A stretch of 64,000 nucleotides of DNA from Ilyomonas sp965199845 (lineage in GTDB: Bacteria > Bacteroidota > Bacteroidia > Chitinophagales > Chitinophagaceae), in contig CBDATZ010000032.1 of the NCBI GenBank assembly GCA_965199845.1, positions 1 to 64,000 of the forward strand, read 5' to 3'. The first letter of the stretch is position 1; each line of letters starts with the position of its first letter. Below, piece after piece: positions 37,036 to 46,476 of this stretch. A program made the translations under genes and the position numbers. The notes under the pieces were generated by a model, which worked only from the letters and a program-made list of their open reading frames with translations, was not told the DNA's origin and did not search any database.

Positions 37036-38748
37036 TTACTCTGTTTTCTGATACACTCGCACATAATCAACTTCAAACTTTTTAGGAAAATCAGTACCAG
37101 AAGGATCGCCGCCGTTCAATCCGCCTAATGCAAAATCGAGCAGCATATAATGTGGTTGACGAAACGGATTAAAACCAGAACCGTCTTTATTTTCCAATTG
37201 GCTCATTTCTACTTTTGTCAGCAAAGAATCATCAACATATAAAGCAATCGCCTCCTCATCCCAATCCATTCGCCATACATGAAACTGAGATGCCCATAAA
37301 GAATCAACTGGTTTTGTACGGCTGAACCATTGAGCTTTACGATTCGTGTCTAAGCAAGCTATATTAGCCAGCAATTTGCCGCGGTAATATTCCATAATAT
37401 CAATTTCGCCATTGGCTGGCCAAGGTTTCGATACACCCAACGTCCACCAGGCTGGCCACATGCCTTTACTAACATCAATTTTTGCCCGCATTTCAAAGCG
37501 GCCGTATTGCCAAGTATGATGATTGCGCGTTTGTAAACAAGCCGAGGTATAATTTATTTCTTTGCGGTTCTTTCGCCAGTCTTGACTGCCTTCTATGTAA
37601 TCGGGATTTGGTTTGGTTTCTCTTTTTACTTCGATGATAAGATTTCCGTTTTCGCAGTAGGCATTCTGAGGCTGATACCATTGCAGTTCTTCGTTGCGAA
37701 CAAATTCTTTTTCAAACGACCAGTTAGCGGTATCCGGTACGCCGTTTTTGTTAAACTCATCTGACCAGGTTAGTGTATAATTTTTATTATTCACCGTATC
37801 GTTTTTATAATGCAGCAATGGTTCTAATTCTGCTTTGGTAACCCGTAATATGGTTCCGTGTTTGCAACCTGTTGGCAACGAAATCCGGCTCGAAATATCT
37901 GTCCAGTGTTTCAAATCTGTTGATTCAATTGCGCCATAAACATGGTCAATATATTTATCAAAATAAACAATCCATTGATCGCCTTTTCGCAATACAGTTG
38001 GACCTTCTGCCCAATAATTTCCGGTGATAGGTAATGACGCATTTGAATAATTTCCGGTTAGCGTTTTACTTGTAGCAATGCGAATATTTTTCTGCGCAGG
38101 CGAATCATTTTCATTCTTTAAAAACATCAGGAAATCATTACCATTTTTTTGAATGGTTGCATCTATTACACTAAAATCTTTATCGTACAAAAGTTTAGCA
38201 GCAGTAAAATTTGTAAAATCTTTGGTGAGCGTGTAATACATGCGGTGATTGTATTTATCTGTGCTTTTCATACCCGTATCTGGAAATTTTCCAGGTATTG
38301 TAGAAGCCCAATAAATCATATAGTTTCTGCTCTTATCATCATAAAATATTTCCGGCGCCCAGGCATTCAAAGTGGTTGTATCTTTTTGCATAACCGGTAT
38401 CGTTTTTTGATCAGACCAATGCAGCAAATCTGAACTGCTGGCATAACCAATTGTGCGTTCATTCCAGCTTACCGTCCAAACCATATGAAACCTGCCGTCC
38501 TTTCCCCGAATAATACAAGGATCCCGCATAAGTTTATCTTTACCGGCTTCTGGTTTTAAAAAGGATTGATCGTTGTGTAAAGCCGTCCAATGAAATCCAT
38601 CTTCACTGTAAGCTAAATGCAATCCGTCTTTTGCCGGATCTTTAAAATAAGCAAACAACCAAACGCTGTCTGATAAATTTTGTGCTTGTATTGATGAGTT
38701 AAAAAATAAAAAGAATATTATCAACAACAATACAATACGCTTTCTCAT
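37036..38748 (-). CDS. Secreted GH43-like / GH16 double glycoside hydrolase
   Basis: 570 residues from ATG 38748 (RKRIVLLLIIFFLFF...IQAQ, signal peptide); the frame is open 12 codons further but that part is not signal-like. Residues about 25-310 are a GH43-type five-bladed propeller: WLFAYFKDPAKDGLHLAYS, MRDPCIIRGKDGRFHMVWT, LNAWAPEIFYDDKSRNY and YWAEGPTVLRKGD. Residues about 325-570 are a GH16 jelly-roll with GEIDIMEYY, the Glu-x-Asp-x-x-Glu catalytic motif of laminarinase-type enzymes, and the closing FEVDYVRVYQ. GH16 members cut beta-1,3/1,4-glucans or galactans. Two different hydrolases in one chain suggest attack on a decorated polysaccharide. No SusCD pair is adjacent. Confidence 0.85.
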   Translation of the reverse strand: MRKRIVLLLIIFFLFFNSSIQAQNLSDSVWLFAYFKDPAKDGLHLAYSEDGFHWTALHNDQSFLKPEAGKDKLMRDPCIIRGKDGRFHMVWTVSWNERTIGYASSSDLLHWSDQKTIPVMQKDTTTLNAWAPEIFYDDKSRNYMIYWASTIPGKFPDTGMKSTDKYNHRMYYTLTKDFTNFTAAKLLYDKDFSVIDATIQKNGNDFLMFLKNENDSPAQKNIRIATSKTLTGNYSNASLPITGNYWAEGPTVLRKGDQWIVYFDKYIDHVYGAIESTDLKHWTDISSRISLPTGCKHGTILRVTKAELEPLLHYKNDTVNNKNYTLTWSDEFNKNGVPDTANWSFEKEFVRNEELQWYQPQNAYCENGNLIIEVKRETKPNPDYIEGSQDWRKNRKEINYTSACLQTRNHHTWQYGRFEMRAKIDVSKGMWPAWWTLGVSKPWPANGEIDIMEYYRGKLLANIACLDTNRKAQWFSRTKPVDSLWASQFHVWRMDWDEEAIALYVDDSLLTKVEMSQLENKDGSGFNPFRQPHYMLLDFALGGLNGGDPSGTDFPKKFEVDYVRVYQKTE

Positions 38749-39310
38749 CGTCAAACGGAAATTACAATACATTTCTTTTTGCATAAGCTGATTGATATAA
38801 TTTCTGAAAGTATTTCAGCACGAAATTGTTAGATAAGATTAGCTCTATTTTATTTTGTTTGATAAGCAAATAAAATAAGTAAGAGAATTTACTTCGTTAC
38901 TTATTCAGTTACAAAATAAGAGTCTTTATCTTTCATCTTCTTGGTTTAAAATATATACTCACAAATAATTTCTACAGAAAAGCGAACGTTTGCTAACAGT
39001 TTATAGCAAAAGCGGTAAATTCATTTATATTTTTGTTTCAGTTACAATAAACATTGCTTTTGCACTATATGAAAATCACATTATTATCATTTCTTTTCTC
39101 GTAATTTTTTATCTCTGTTAATACACAAACCATAACCGGATTTCCTTGCATGATTTAGATAAAACAACAATAACCAATGTTGATATTACATCAGGAAAAA
39201 TTGCTTTTTTTGATCCGGGTTTCGAGCCTTGCAGCAGTAAATCTAAATAAACAATTTTACCGATTCCGATTTGTTACGCCATTATAAACTAGTATGAAAT
39301 AAAGATTACC
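38749..39310. other. Intergenic region containing a degenerate gene remnant
   Basis: About 560 bp between divergent genes, very AT-rich. The only coding-like trace is the remnant at 39069-39250, described separately. The remainder must hold two promoters; none stands out. Confidence 0.4.
39069..39250 (+). pseudogene. Remnant of a thioredoxin/TlpA-like exported redoxin
   Basis: ATG at 39069 starts a signal-like stretch (MKITLLSFLFS, TAA, then FFISVNTQTITGFP). After a frame change near 39148 the sequence HDLDKTTITNVDITSGKIAFF continues to GFEPCSSKSK and a stop at 39250. The phrase 'GFPLHDLDGK.T...I..GKI.F.DFW..PC..C' is the usual opening of TlpA-type redoxins, so this looks like the first 60 residues of such a gene with a nonsense codon, a frameshift and no C-terminus. 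Non-functional. Confidence 0.45.
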
Positions 39311-40828
39311 ATGAATAATAAACCGTTTACAAAAGTTATTGCAGCGTCTTTGCTTTGTCTTATAACGCTGTCGGCATTTTCGCAAAGTGATAAGATAGGA
39401 ATTTTTGATGGACATGGCGATGTGGGCACGAATGTAAAACCAGGTTCAGCTACTTATATCCCGCAAACACAACAATATGTAATTTCCGGCGCGGGTTATA
39501 ATGTTTGGGCCGATCATGATGAGTTCCAATACGTATGGAAAAAAATGAGCGGCGATTTTATTCTTTACACGAAAGCCGAGTTTTTGGGTAATTGGGTTGA
39601 TTATCACCGGAAAGTTGGCTGGATGGTGCGCAAATCTTTAGACGGCAATTCTCCGCACGTGAATGCGGTTGAGCATGGCGATGGATTAACGTCTTTGCAA
39701 TTTCGCAGAACGGCGGGCGCGCAAACAGAAGAACACAAAATGAATATTACCAAAGCCAATATTCTCCAGCTCGAAAGAAAGGGCAATACTTATATTATGC
39801 GGGCTGCTGCCTATGGACAGTTGTTTACGGTTGATTCCATCACAGATATTGACCTTGGCAATGATGTATATGTTGGTCTTTTTGTTGGCTCACACAATTC
39901 TGATGTGTTAGAAACCGGCGTCTTCAGCAACGTTAGCATTACTGTTCCGGCGCCGGCGAGCTTACAAGCTTATAAGCAATATTTAGGTAGCAATTTAGAA
40001 CTTCTCGATGTTGCCAGCGGCAAGCGGGAAATCATTTATACGGTACCCAATTCAATACAAGCTCCAAACTGGATGCCCGATGGTAAAAGCTTGCTTTATA
40101 ACAGTGAAGGTTCTATTTATACTTTCCATTTAGACACTCGCACACCACAACTGCTAAATACAGGTAACATCAAGAATAACAATAACGATCATGTACTTTC
40201 TTTTGATGGTAAGATGCTGGGTTTAAGCAGTGGCGTTGACAAATTGGGCGGTTCTATTGTTTATACAGTTCCGATTGGTGGTGGCAATCCAAAACAGATT
40301 ACACCAACGGGTCCTTCTTACACACACGGTTGGTCGCCCGACGGACAAAGTCTTGTTTTTACCGGTCAGCGGAATAAAGAATTTGACATTTATAAAGTGC
40401 CGTCCGGTGGTGGCAAAGAAGTACGTTTAACAACGGCTTTGGGACTTGATGACGGACCGGAATATACGCCGGATGGTAAGTATATTTATTTCAATTCTGT
40501 TCGTTCCGGCTTAATGCAAATCTGGCGTATGAAACCCGATGGAAGTGACCAGGAACAGGTTACCAGCGATAGTTTAAACAACTGGTTTCCGCATATATCA
40601 CCCGATGGAAAATGGATTGCATATATCTCGTTTCTTCCTAACGAAGTAACGCCGGGCGATCATCCTTTTTATAAACATGTTTACATTAGAGTGATGCCGA
40701 TTGCTGGAGGAGAATCGAAAGTTGTTGCCTATGTTTACGGAGGTCAGGGAACCATGAATACACCAAACTGGTCGCCTGATAGTAAGAAGCTGGCTTTTAT
40801 TAGTAACAGTGATATGAGCGGAAAATAA
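39311..40828 (+). CDS. Secreted TolB-like (PD40) beta-propeller protein
   Basis: 505 residues with a signal peptide ending TLSAFSQ. Residues about 25-215 form a concanavalin-like beta-sandwich (VWADHDEFQYVWKKMSGDF, GWMVRKSLDG). Then come six WD40-like PD40 repeats, such as GWSPDGQSLVFTGQRNKEFD, YTPDGKYIYFNSVRSGLMQI and ISPDGKWIAYISFLP. Similar proteins are labelled 'biopolymer transporter TolB', but no Tol-Pal genes are near and the N-terminal domain differs from TolB. Periplasmic or surface protein; substrate unknown. Next to the rhamnosidase and GH43-GH16 genes, a carbohydrate-binding role is possible. Confidence 0.7.
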   Translation: MNNKPFTKVIAASLLCLITLSAFSQSDKIGIFDGHGDVGTNVKPGSATYIPQTQQYVISGAGYNVWADHDEFQYVWKKMSGDFILYTKAEFLGNWVDYHRKVGWMVRKSLDGNSPHVNAVEHGDGLTSLQFRRTAGAQTEEHKMNITKANILQLERKGNTYIMRAAAYGQLFTVDSITDIDLGNDVYVGLFVGSHNSDVLETGVFSNVSITVPAPASLQAYKQYLGSNLELLDVASGKREIIYTVPNSIQAPNWMPDGKSLLYNSEGSIYTFHLDTRTPQLLNTGNIKNNNNDHVLSFDGKMLGLSSGVDKLGGSIVYTVPIGGGNPKQITPTGPSYTHGWSPDGQSLVFTGQRNKEFDIYKVPSGGGKEVRLTTALGLDDGPEYTPDGKYIYFNSVRSGLMQIWRMKPDGSDQEQVTSDSLNNWFPHISPDGKWIAYISFLPNEVTPGDHPFYKHVYIRVMPIAGGESKVVAYVYGGQGTMNTPNWSPDSKKLAFISNSDMSGK

Positions 40829-40957
40829 ACATGAATTCAAAGGATAATAATAAGCGTGATAGTTTTATTCACTAATCAAATTCTCTTTGCAATTATCGGT
40901 TATAGCAGCAACAATCATTCACTCAAATTTATAAAAATAGCTAAGATATTTTGGTTT

Positions 40958-43336
40958 TTATAAAATCAATTTATTGATTCCATCTTGCAGCGGATATTGT
41001 TTGTTATTCCATACCAAAAAGCCGCTTGTTTTTTGTGGCAAAGCAATTATAATATTCCACTTATTATTTTTTAGTTGATAACTCACAGCTATTGTTCCAT
41101 TGGGATGAGGCATTTCTCCGCTGATATTTGTTAAGCTTCCCAAATGCGGTTCTATCTTCACTTTGGCAAAACCCGGCGCATCGCTGTCTATACCCAAAAT
41201 GGTTCTGTAAAATTCTATGTTTGGGCTTGCGCCCCAGGCATGGCAATCGGAACGGGCATTGTTGATATCAGAAATTTCAGCCCAAGTTGTAAGACCCATT
41301 TTTATATTCTCACGCCATAAATCTAACCAGGATAAATAGTCATTGCCCAAGCCAGCTTTTATTAAAGCCTGGTGCAAGTAATATTTAAAATAAATAGAAG
41401 CCGGTGCTAAGGATGTGTCTGTAAGAAGTCGCTTTGCTATATCTGTTTTTTCTTCATCGCCGGCGACGCCGGTAAGAATGGCTAACGCATTTGTATGTTG
41501 AGAAAATAAATCTTTTTCAGAACGATCGGCAAAGAGTTTTTTTGTATTATCCCAATACTTATTATGTATTGTTATTTTTAATTGTTCAGCATAGTCATTA
41601 TAAAGAGAAGCATAATCTTTCATTCCCAATTTGCTTTCCATATCTGCGGCTGATTGATATGCCCAAAGTAGTTGCAAATCAAGCAAAGCAGACGTGCCAT
41701 CTTTACCTAACGGACCTACGCCAAAATCCCAATCTTTCGCATCTACCCAATCTGTAAAAATCCAGTAAGGAACGTTTTTCAAAGAACCATCCGGCTGTTG
41801 AAAATGATGAAAATAAGTCAGCACATCTCTTTCTCCATGCAATTTATCTTTACTAAAATCAGTATCTTTTCCATACATCATATAATCGTGCAAAACACCA
41901 ATATACCACAACGAAAAAGTAGGAATGTATTGTGGCGTTGCTGACGGATGGCGACTCTCCGTTATACCTTCCGGCTGGCGTGAATTGTCCATTTGATTGA
42001 TGGCATTTTTCAGCAGCCTGTCATCACCGCTATTATATAAAGAAACCAAGCCTTGAATACGTGTATCACCAATGTATTGCAGTTGCTCGTAGTAAGGACA
42101 ATCTGTGTACGTTTCCCACGCACAAAGCCTTGCTGTGCGCCAGCCAATATCGAGCATTTTATTTATCTCGCTGTCACCGGATTCTATCTTTGCTTTTAAC
42201 TGAAACGGGTAACTGGTAAAGGTTCCATATATATCATTCAATACAAGCGGCTGCTCATTGGTAACAATTTGTAATTGAATATAACGATAGGTTCTGAACG
42301 ATAACGCAGTAAATTCCTGGTTGTCTTTACCATTCGATAAAATACTATCTTTTCTTCCTAACATTATTTTGCCTGCTATTTCATTTCGGTTGCCTTTAGA
42401 CGGATATTTAGTAAACAAAGCTTCTGCATAAGTAGCTGCAAGCGTTGCATTTTTACCACCACTAAAAATAAGGGTTGGATAAGCATTGGTGAGAAAGGTT
42501 TGATCGAGTAAAAGTGTTACCGTTTTATTAGCCGGAATTGTTAGTGAAGTTTTTGTAGAAGGAAAGGAAGCCGGAATAACAATACCATCTGTTCTTCTGG
42601 CTTTCAGCAATCGCTGCTCGCTTAATTCGCGCTGCGGAAGGGAAGAAGGAACGAGCATCCAATCAACCGGATTGAGAGAACCGCCCATATTGTTTTTAGG
42701 ATTGCCCGCTGATATTATTTTCGCCGTCTGCCAGGCATCTTCTTTATAATCCATTTTATTCCAGTTATCAATGTGAAGATTCATATTGATAGCTTCACCC
42801 GGACCTGCCACATAATAAGCCGGAACGGAAAAGCGAATGGGTTGATAACTACTGTCTTTTATGCACTTCCAACTGGTGTCTGTATTCACCATTTTTTCGG
42901 TTGACGTATTGCCTTGCATAACAAAGCCGGTACGAAATGAAATTTGTGCTTCCGGCCGCCATTCACCTTCATTCCAAACCTGCGCTGCTATTACATTTTC
43001 GCCCGATTTTAAATAAGAAGCTATATCAATGGTTTCGTAGTTCCAGTGTTCCAAATCACCTCGCACCGGACCTATTGAAACGAGCTTTTCGTTTACAAAT
43101 AATTTATAACGGTTATCGGCAGAAACATGAACAACAAAAGAATCTGGCTTAGCATTTATATTGATGTGTTTGCGAAATAAATAAACGCCGTAACTATCAG
43201 GCTTTTCGCCGGGAACGGTTATCCAATACGCTTTCCACGAATGCAGGAATAGCAACGAATCTACCTCCTGCGCAGCTGAAGTAAAACAAACGAACAGAAG
43301 ACAAACAAGAATAAAATTGCTTTTTACTTTTTTCAT
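40958..43336 (-). CDS. Secreted alpha-L-rhamnosidase (GH78)
   Basis: 792 residues; signal peptide ends CFTSAAQ. N-terminal beta-sandwich domains bind sugar (YRLFVNE-type NRYKLFVNEKLVSIGPVRGD, ENVIAAQVWNEGEW). The (alpha/alpha)6 catalytic barrel carries WETYTDCPYYEQLQYIGDTR, the GH78 region with acidic active-site residues, and FGVGPLGKDGTSALLDLQLL; a C-terminal beta domain follows. It releases terminal L-rhamnose from plant or bacterial glycans. It is the last gene of the rhamnose operon, 49 bp after the kinase, so its product feeds the pathway directly. Confidence 0.9.
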   Translation of the reverse strand: MKKVKSNFILVCLLFVCFTSAAQEVDSLLFLHSWKAYWITVPGEKPDSYGVYLFRKHININAKPDSFVVHVSADNRYKLFVNEKLVSIGPVRGDLEHWNYETIDIASYLKSGENVIAAQVWNEGEWRPEAQISFRTGFVMQGNTSTEKMVNTDTSWKCIKDSSYQPIRFSVPAYYVAGPGEAINMNLHIDNWNKMDYKEDAWQTAKIISAGNPKNNMGGSLNPVDWMLVPSSLPQRELSEQRLLKARRTDGIVIPASFPSTKTSLTIPANKTVTLLLDQTFLTNAYPTLIFSGGKNATLAATYAEALFTKYPSKGNRNEIAGKIMLGRKDSILSNGKDNQEFTALSFRTYRYIQLQIVTNEQPLVLNDIYGTFTSYPFQLKAKIESGDSEINKMLDIGWRTARLCAWETYTDCPYYEQLQYIGDTRIQGLVSLYNSGDDRLLKNAINQMDNSRQPEGITESRHPSATPQYIPTFSLWYIGVLHDYMMYGKDTDFSKDKLHGERDVLTYFHHFQQPDGSLKNVPYWIFTDWVDAKDWDFGVGPLGKDGTSALLDLQLLWAYQSAADMESKLGMKDYASLYNDYAEQLKITIHNKYWDNTKKLFADRSEKDLFSQHTNALAILTGVAGDEEKTDIAKRLLTDTSLAPASIYFKYYLHQALIKAGLGNDYLSWLDLWRENIKMGLTTWAEISDINNARSDCHAWGASPNIEFYRTILGIDSDAPGFAKVKIEPHLGSLTNISGEMPHPNGTIAVSYQLKNNKWNIIIALPQKTSGFLVWNNKQYPLQDGINKLIL

Positions 43337-43385
43337 GGAAAGTAATTTTCCGGTGACTAAAACAGAAGTAAATGTATTTCTAAAA

Positions 43386-44774
43386 TTAAGATTTTATGAT
43401 GGCTTGGTTTGATGGATAAAACCGTTTTAGTTCTATTAAATTATGTGGTAACGAAAACGGATTCCAGGCTTCTTTTATTGCGATGGCAGCCCCGAGAGCG
43501 GATGCTTGTGGCAGAACGGCAGAATATACTTCATTATGGGGAAAAGCATCTGCCAGCAGGTTCATATAAACATCGTTCTTACTAAAACCGCCGTCAACAA
43601 AAATTGTCTTTACCGGCGCATTTTCCATCACCCGTTTTGTTGATGTTTTTTGCTGAACAATAACATCATGTATAAATTGATGATACGCTTCATTGTAAGA
43701 AGCAAACTGTTGTAAATTCCTTTTACCAAAAGATGATTCACCTATCATTACCTCATTGTTTTCAACAGGATCATTTGATTTTGTTTCATTAAGATTTGAA
43801 TATAAAGAAGGATCATAACAAATCGTTTTGTAATAATCAACCGGCATATTAAAATAGGCTGCCAGCCGCTTAATTTGCTGTTCGTGTTCGTTGCCTGCAA
43901 ACAACCTGGAAGCCTTTACCCGCCTGCCTTTGTAAGAAAGATAACATAAGCAGTCGTGCTGTAAATCATTATGAGTAAGCGGTGTATTATCAAATGGATT
44001 CAGGCTGATAGACCACGTACCTGTAGACAATAAAACAAAAGGCTCCCGGTAAGCCGCTAAATACGGAATGAGTGCTGCTGAACTATCATGAAGACCACAA
44101 CCGATTGCTATTGTTTTGTTGTTTATATAAGTAACGTCTGTTGATGATATTATGGGCGGAAATTTATCCGTCAATTTCTCTTTGTAAACCCAATCGTGGT
44201 AATCATTTTTTTGAAACGCCCAGAGACATGTATGACAGCCAACACTTGTTATATCCGTGCACAACCTGCCGCCCAGAACAAAGCTTATATATTGCGGCAA
44301 ATGAAGTGAATATCTGATTTGCTTATACACCTCCGGCTCCGTATGTTTTAACCCATATAACTGCATACCGGAATTGAGATTGCGAAGCTGCGGAGAAGCG
44401 GTTTGTATTGCCAGCAATTCATCTTTATTGTACTTTTCGCTGAAGCTTTTTAGTAACTCTTCCGGGTAAGGTTTTAAGTAATTGTAAAGAGGAACAAACG
44501 GCTGCAGTTCATCATTCAAATGAACGAAAGAAGCACCATAAGCTGAAACGTTTACCGCAATTATTGTAAAGCGATCATCATGCAATAGTTTTTGAAACGA
44601 TCCGATAATCCAGGCAGTTAAAAGCTGAACATCTTCGCAGGCAAAACCATCTTCATCTTTTGATTCTTCCAATTGTTTTGACTCTTCATAAACGCATTCG
44701 TATTGCCGGTTAAACAGCAATATTTTCTTGTTGGTTTTGCCAACATCAAAAATGAGAACAACAGGCAATGACAT
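43386..44774 (-). CDS. rhaB: FGGY-family carbohydrate kinase, probable L-rhamnulokinase
   Basis: 462 residues. FGGY kinases have two actin-like ATPase domains; here IFDVGKTNKKILLFN is the first phosphate loop and LLSTGTWSISLNPF the second, followed by FVDGGFSKNDVYMNLLAD (adenosine site). It would phosphorylate L-rhamnulose to rhamnulose 1-phosphate. The sequence is some way from the classic E. coli RhaB; the assignment rests mainly on its place between rhaI and the rhamnosidase. It starts 28 bp after rhaI. Cytoplasmic. Confidence 0.82.
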   Translation of the reverse strand: MSLPVVLIFDVGKTNKKILLFNRQYECVYEESKQLEESKDEDGFACEDVQLLTAWIIGSFQKLLHDDRFTIIAVNVSAYGASFVHLNDELQPFVPLYNYLKPYPEELLKSFSEKYNKDELLAIQTASPQLRNLNSGMQLYGLKHTEPEVYKQIRYSLHLPQYISFVLGGRLCTDITSVGCHTCLWAFQKNDYHDWVYKEKLTDKFPPIISSTDVTYINNKTIAIGCGLHDSSAALIPYLAAYREPFVLLSTGTWSISLNPFDNTPLTHNDLQHDCLCYLSYKGRRVKASRLFAGNEHEQQIKRLAAYFNMPVDYYKTICYDPSLYSNLNETKSNDPVENNEVMIGESSFGKRNLQQFASYNEAYHQFIHDVIVQQKTSTKRVMENAPVKTIFVDGGFSKNDVYMNLLADAFPHNEVYSAVLPQASALGAAIAIKEAWNPFSLPHNLIELKRFYPSNQAIIKS

Positions 44775-44802
44775 GCAGAGATAAATTATGATGAAAGAAA
44801 AT

Positions 44803-46077
44803 TTATAACCCGGTTGCTACCGTCTTCGCGCCTCTTTGCTGAATAAGATTCTCTCTGACTTTTTCCTGCCTGTAAACCGCTAACGGATGTAAGGCGCCGC
44901 CGCTTCGCAAACGCGCTTCTGCCACCAACGTACGCACATCTGTACGGAAAGCGTTTTGCAACACTTCCTGCGCGGCAACTACATCGTTTTGCAGTTGCGC
45001 TTCGGTTAATTTTTTTCTGTCAACCAACAAAGCCTGTGCATACGAAATCATAATGGCTTCAACAGATTGCAGCAAATCTTCCAGCGGGTCTTTTACGTTA
45101 TGGGAAGCATCTATCATCCAGCCTAAATCTGTTGCGTGATTCATTCCTTTTGCGTCCATGCCTTCTATCAGTTCATTGAAAATAAGAAACAACTGGTATG
45201 GCTTAATGCTGCCAACGGTTAAATCATCATCGCCGTATTTACTGTCGTTAAAATGAAAGCCGCCGAGCTTGCCTTCCATCAGCAGTAAAGAAACGATTTG
45301 TTCGATGTTGGCATTGGGTAAATGATGACCTAAATCGACCAGCGTATAAGCTTTGCTGCCAAGCTTTGTTGCATAGAGTAACGATTGTCCCCAATCGCCT
45401 ACTGTTGTTGAATAAAAATTGGGTTCGTAGGCTTTGTATTCAACAAACATTTTCCAGTCATGGGGCAAAGCCGCATATACTTGCTGCAAGCTTTCCAATG
45501 TGTTTTGAAAGGCTTTTCTAAAGTTTAACTGTCCTGGAAAACAAGAGCCATCGCTAAGCCAGACTGTAAGCGATTGCGAGCCTAATTCAACTCCGTATTT
45601 TATGACTTCGATATTATGTTCAACCGCTTGTTTGCGTACCGCTTTATCTACATGCTGCATAGAACCAAACTTATAACCAAGCGCTTGTCCGGGCTGGTCC
45701 TGGAACGTGTTTGAGTTCATGGCATCGAACTTCAAACCGTATTGCGCAGCTAATGCTTTTATGTTGTTTGTGTTTTCCGGTATATCCCAGGGTATGTGTA
45801 AAGAAATAGCGCCGCCCGATTGATTTAACGCATGTAATAAGCCAATGTCTTCTATTTTTTCTTCCAGGTTTCGAGGCTCGCCGCCGCCGCCAAAACGGGC
45901 AAAGCGCGTACCGCCGGTTCCTAATGCCCAGGATGGAATGGCAACCTGGAAATCAACCAGCTTTTGCAGTATTTCTTCTATATTGTTTACCTCACTTTTT
46001 ATATAATCGTATTTCCGGCGATGCGCTTGTAAAACGGATTGATTGTGCTCTTCAATCTTATATTTTTCAATGGACAT
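44803..46077 (-). CDS. rhaI: L-rhamnose isomerase (P. stutzeri RhaI type)
   Basis: 424 residues, a xylose-isomerase-like TIM barrel. It converts L-rhamnose to L-rhamnulose using divalent metal. Conserved stretches are PSWALGTGGTRFARF, SLHIPWDIPE, WLSDGSCFPGQ, FVEYKAYEPNFYSTTVGDWG, LVDLGHHLPNANIEQIV and GGFHFNDSKYGDDDL, which supply the metal Glu, Asp and His ligands. It belongs to the RhaI group of Pseudomonas stutzeri, not E. coli RhaA. Position is 45 bp after rhaM. Cytoplasmic. Confidence 0.93.
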   Translation of the reverse strand: MSIEKYKIEEHNQSVLQAHRRKYDYIKSEVNNIEEILQKLVDFQVAIPSWALGTGGTRFARFGGGGEPRNLEEKIEDIGLLHALNQSGGAISLHIPWDIPENTNNIKALAAQYGLKFDAMNSNTFQDQPGQALGYKFGSMQHVDKAVRKQAVEHNIEVIKYGVELGSQSLTVWLSDGSCFPGQLNFRKAFQNTLESLQQVYAALPHDWKMFVEYKAYEPNFYSTTVGDWGQSLLYATKLGSKAYTLVDLGHHLPNANIEQIVSLLLMEGKLGGFHFNDSKYGDDDLTVGSIKPYQLFLIFNELIEGMDAKGMNHATDLGWMIDASHNVKDPLEDLLQSVEAIMISYAQALLVDRKKLTEAQLQNDVVAAQEVLQNAFRTDVRTLVAEARLRSGGALHPLAVYRQEKVRENLIQQRGAKTVATGL

Positions 46078-46122
46078 AGCAAATGGTTTTTTATAACGTT
46101 AGTATGTAATGATTCAAACTGT

Positions 46123-46437
46123 TTATTCCAAGTAAAACACTTCTTTCAACGGAATGGTTACGGGTGATTTATCGTCGTTGGTCAGCATAATATCACTCAT
46201 AAAATGCCACCATCGTTTCATAACAGGATGCTGCGGCAAGTCATCTAACCGGCTTTTATCTTCGATGCTGAATACGCCAAACAAATCGTTGTTTTCTGTA
46301 TCCAGAAAAATGCTGTAATCAACAATGCCTTTCGATTTCAATAGTTCCTTTAAATCAGCCCGAATAGCATCGTGTCTTTGCTCGTATTCGGCTTCGCAAC
46401 CTTTGTGCAGCTTCATTTTAAAAGCTATACGTTCCAT
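46123..46437 (-). CDS. rhaM: L-rhamnose mutarotase
   Basis: 104 residues from ATG 46437, exactly the size of E. coli RhaM; a TTG four codons upstream is rejected. A ferredoxin-like dimeric alpha/beta barrel with FKMKLHKGCEAEYEQRHD, DYSIFLDTENNDLFGVFSIE and PVMKRWWHFMSDIM. The family His and Trp-Trp residues for anomer exchange are present. It speeds conversion between alpha and beta L-rhamnose so that the isomerase is supplied. It lies between rhaD and rhaI with 39- and 45-bp gaps. Confidence 0.93.
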   Translation of the reverse strand: MERIAFKMKLHKGCEAEYEQRHDAIRADLKELLKSKGIVDYSIFLDTENNDLFGVFSIEDKSRLDDLPQHPVMKRWWHFMSDIMLTNDDKSPVTIPLKEVFYLE

Positions 46438-46476
46438 GTTATTAGACAATTGAAATCGTGTTTGGAAAAAAGTCTG

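Noticed and set aside
39311..40828. TolB of the Tol-Pal system
   Set aside because: It has PD40 repeats but a different N-terminal domain and no tol or pal neighbours.
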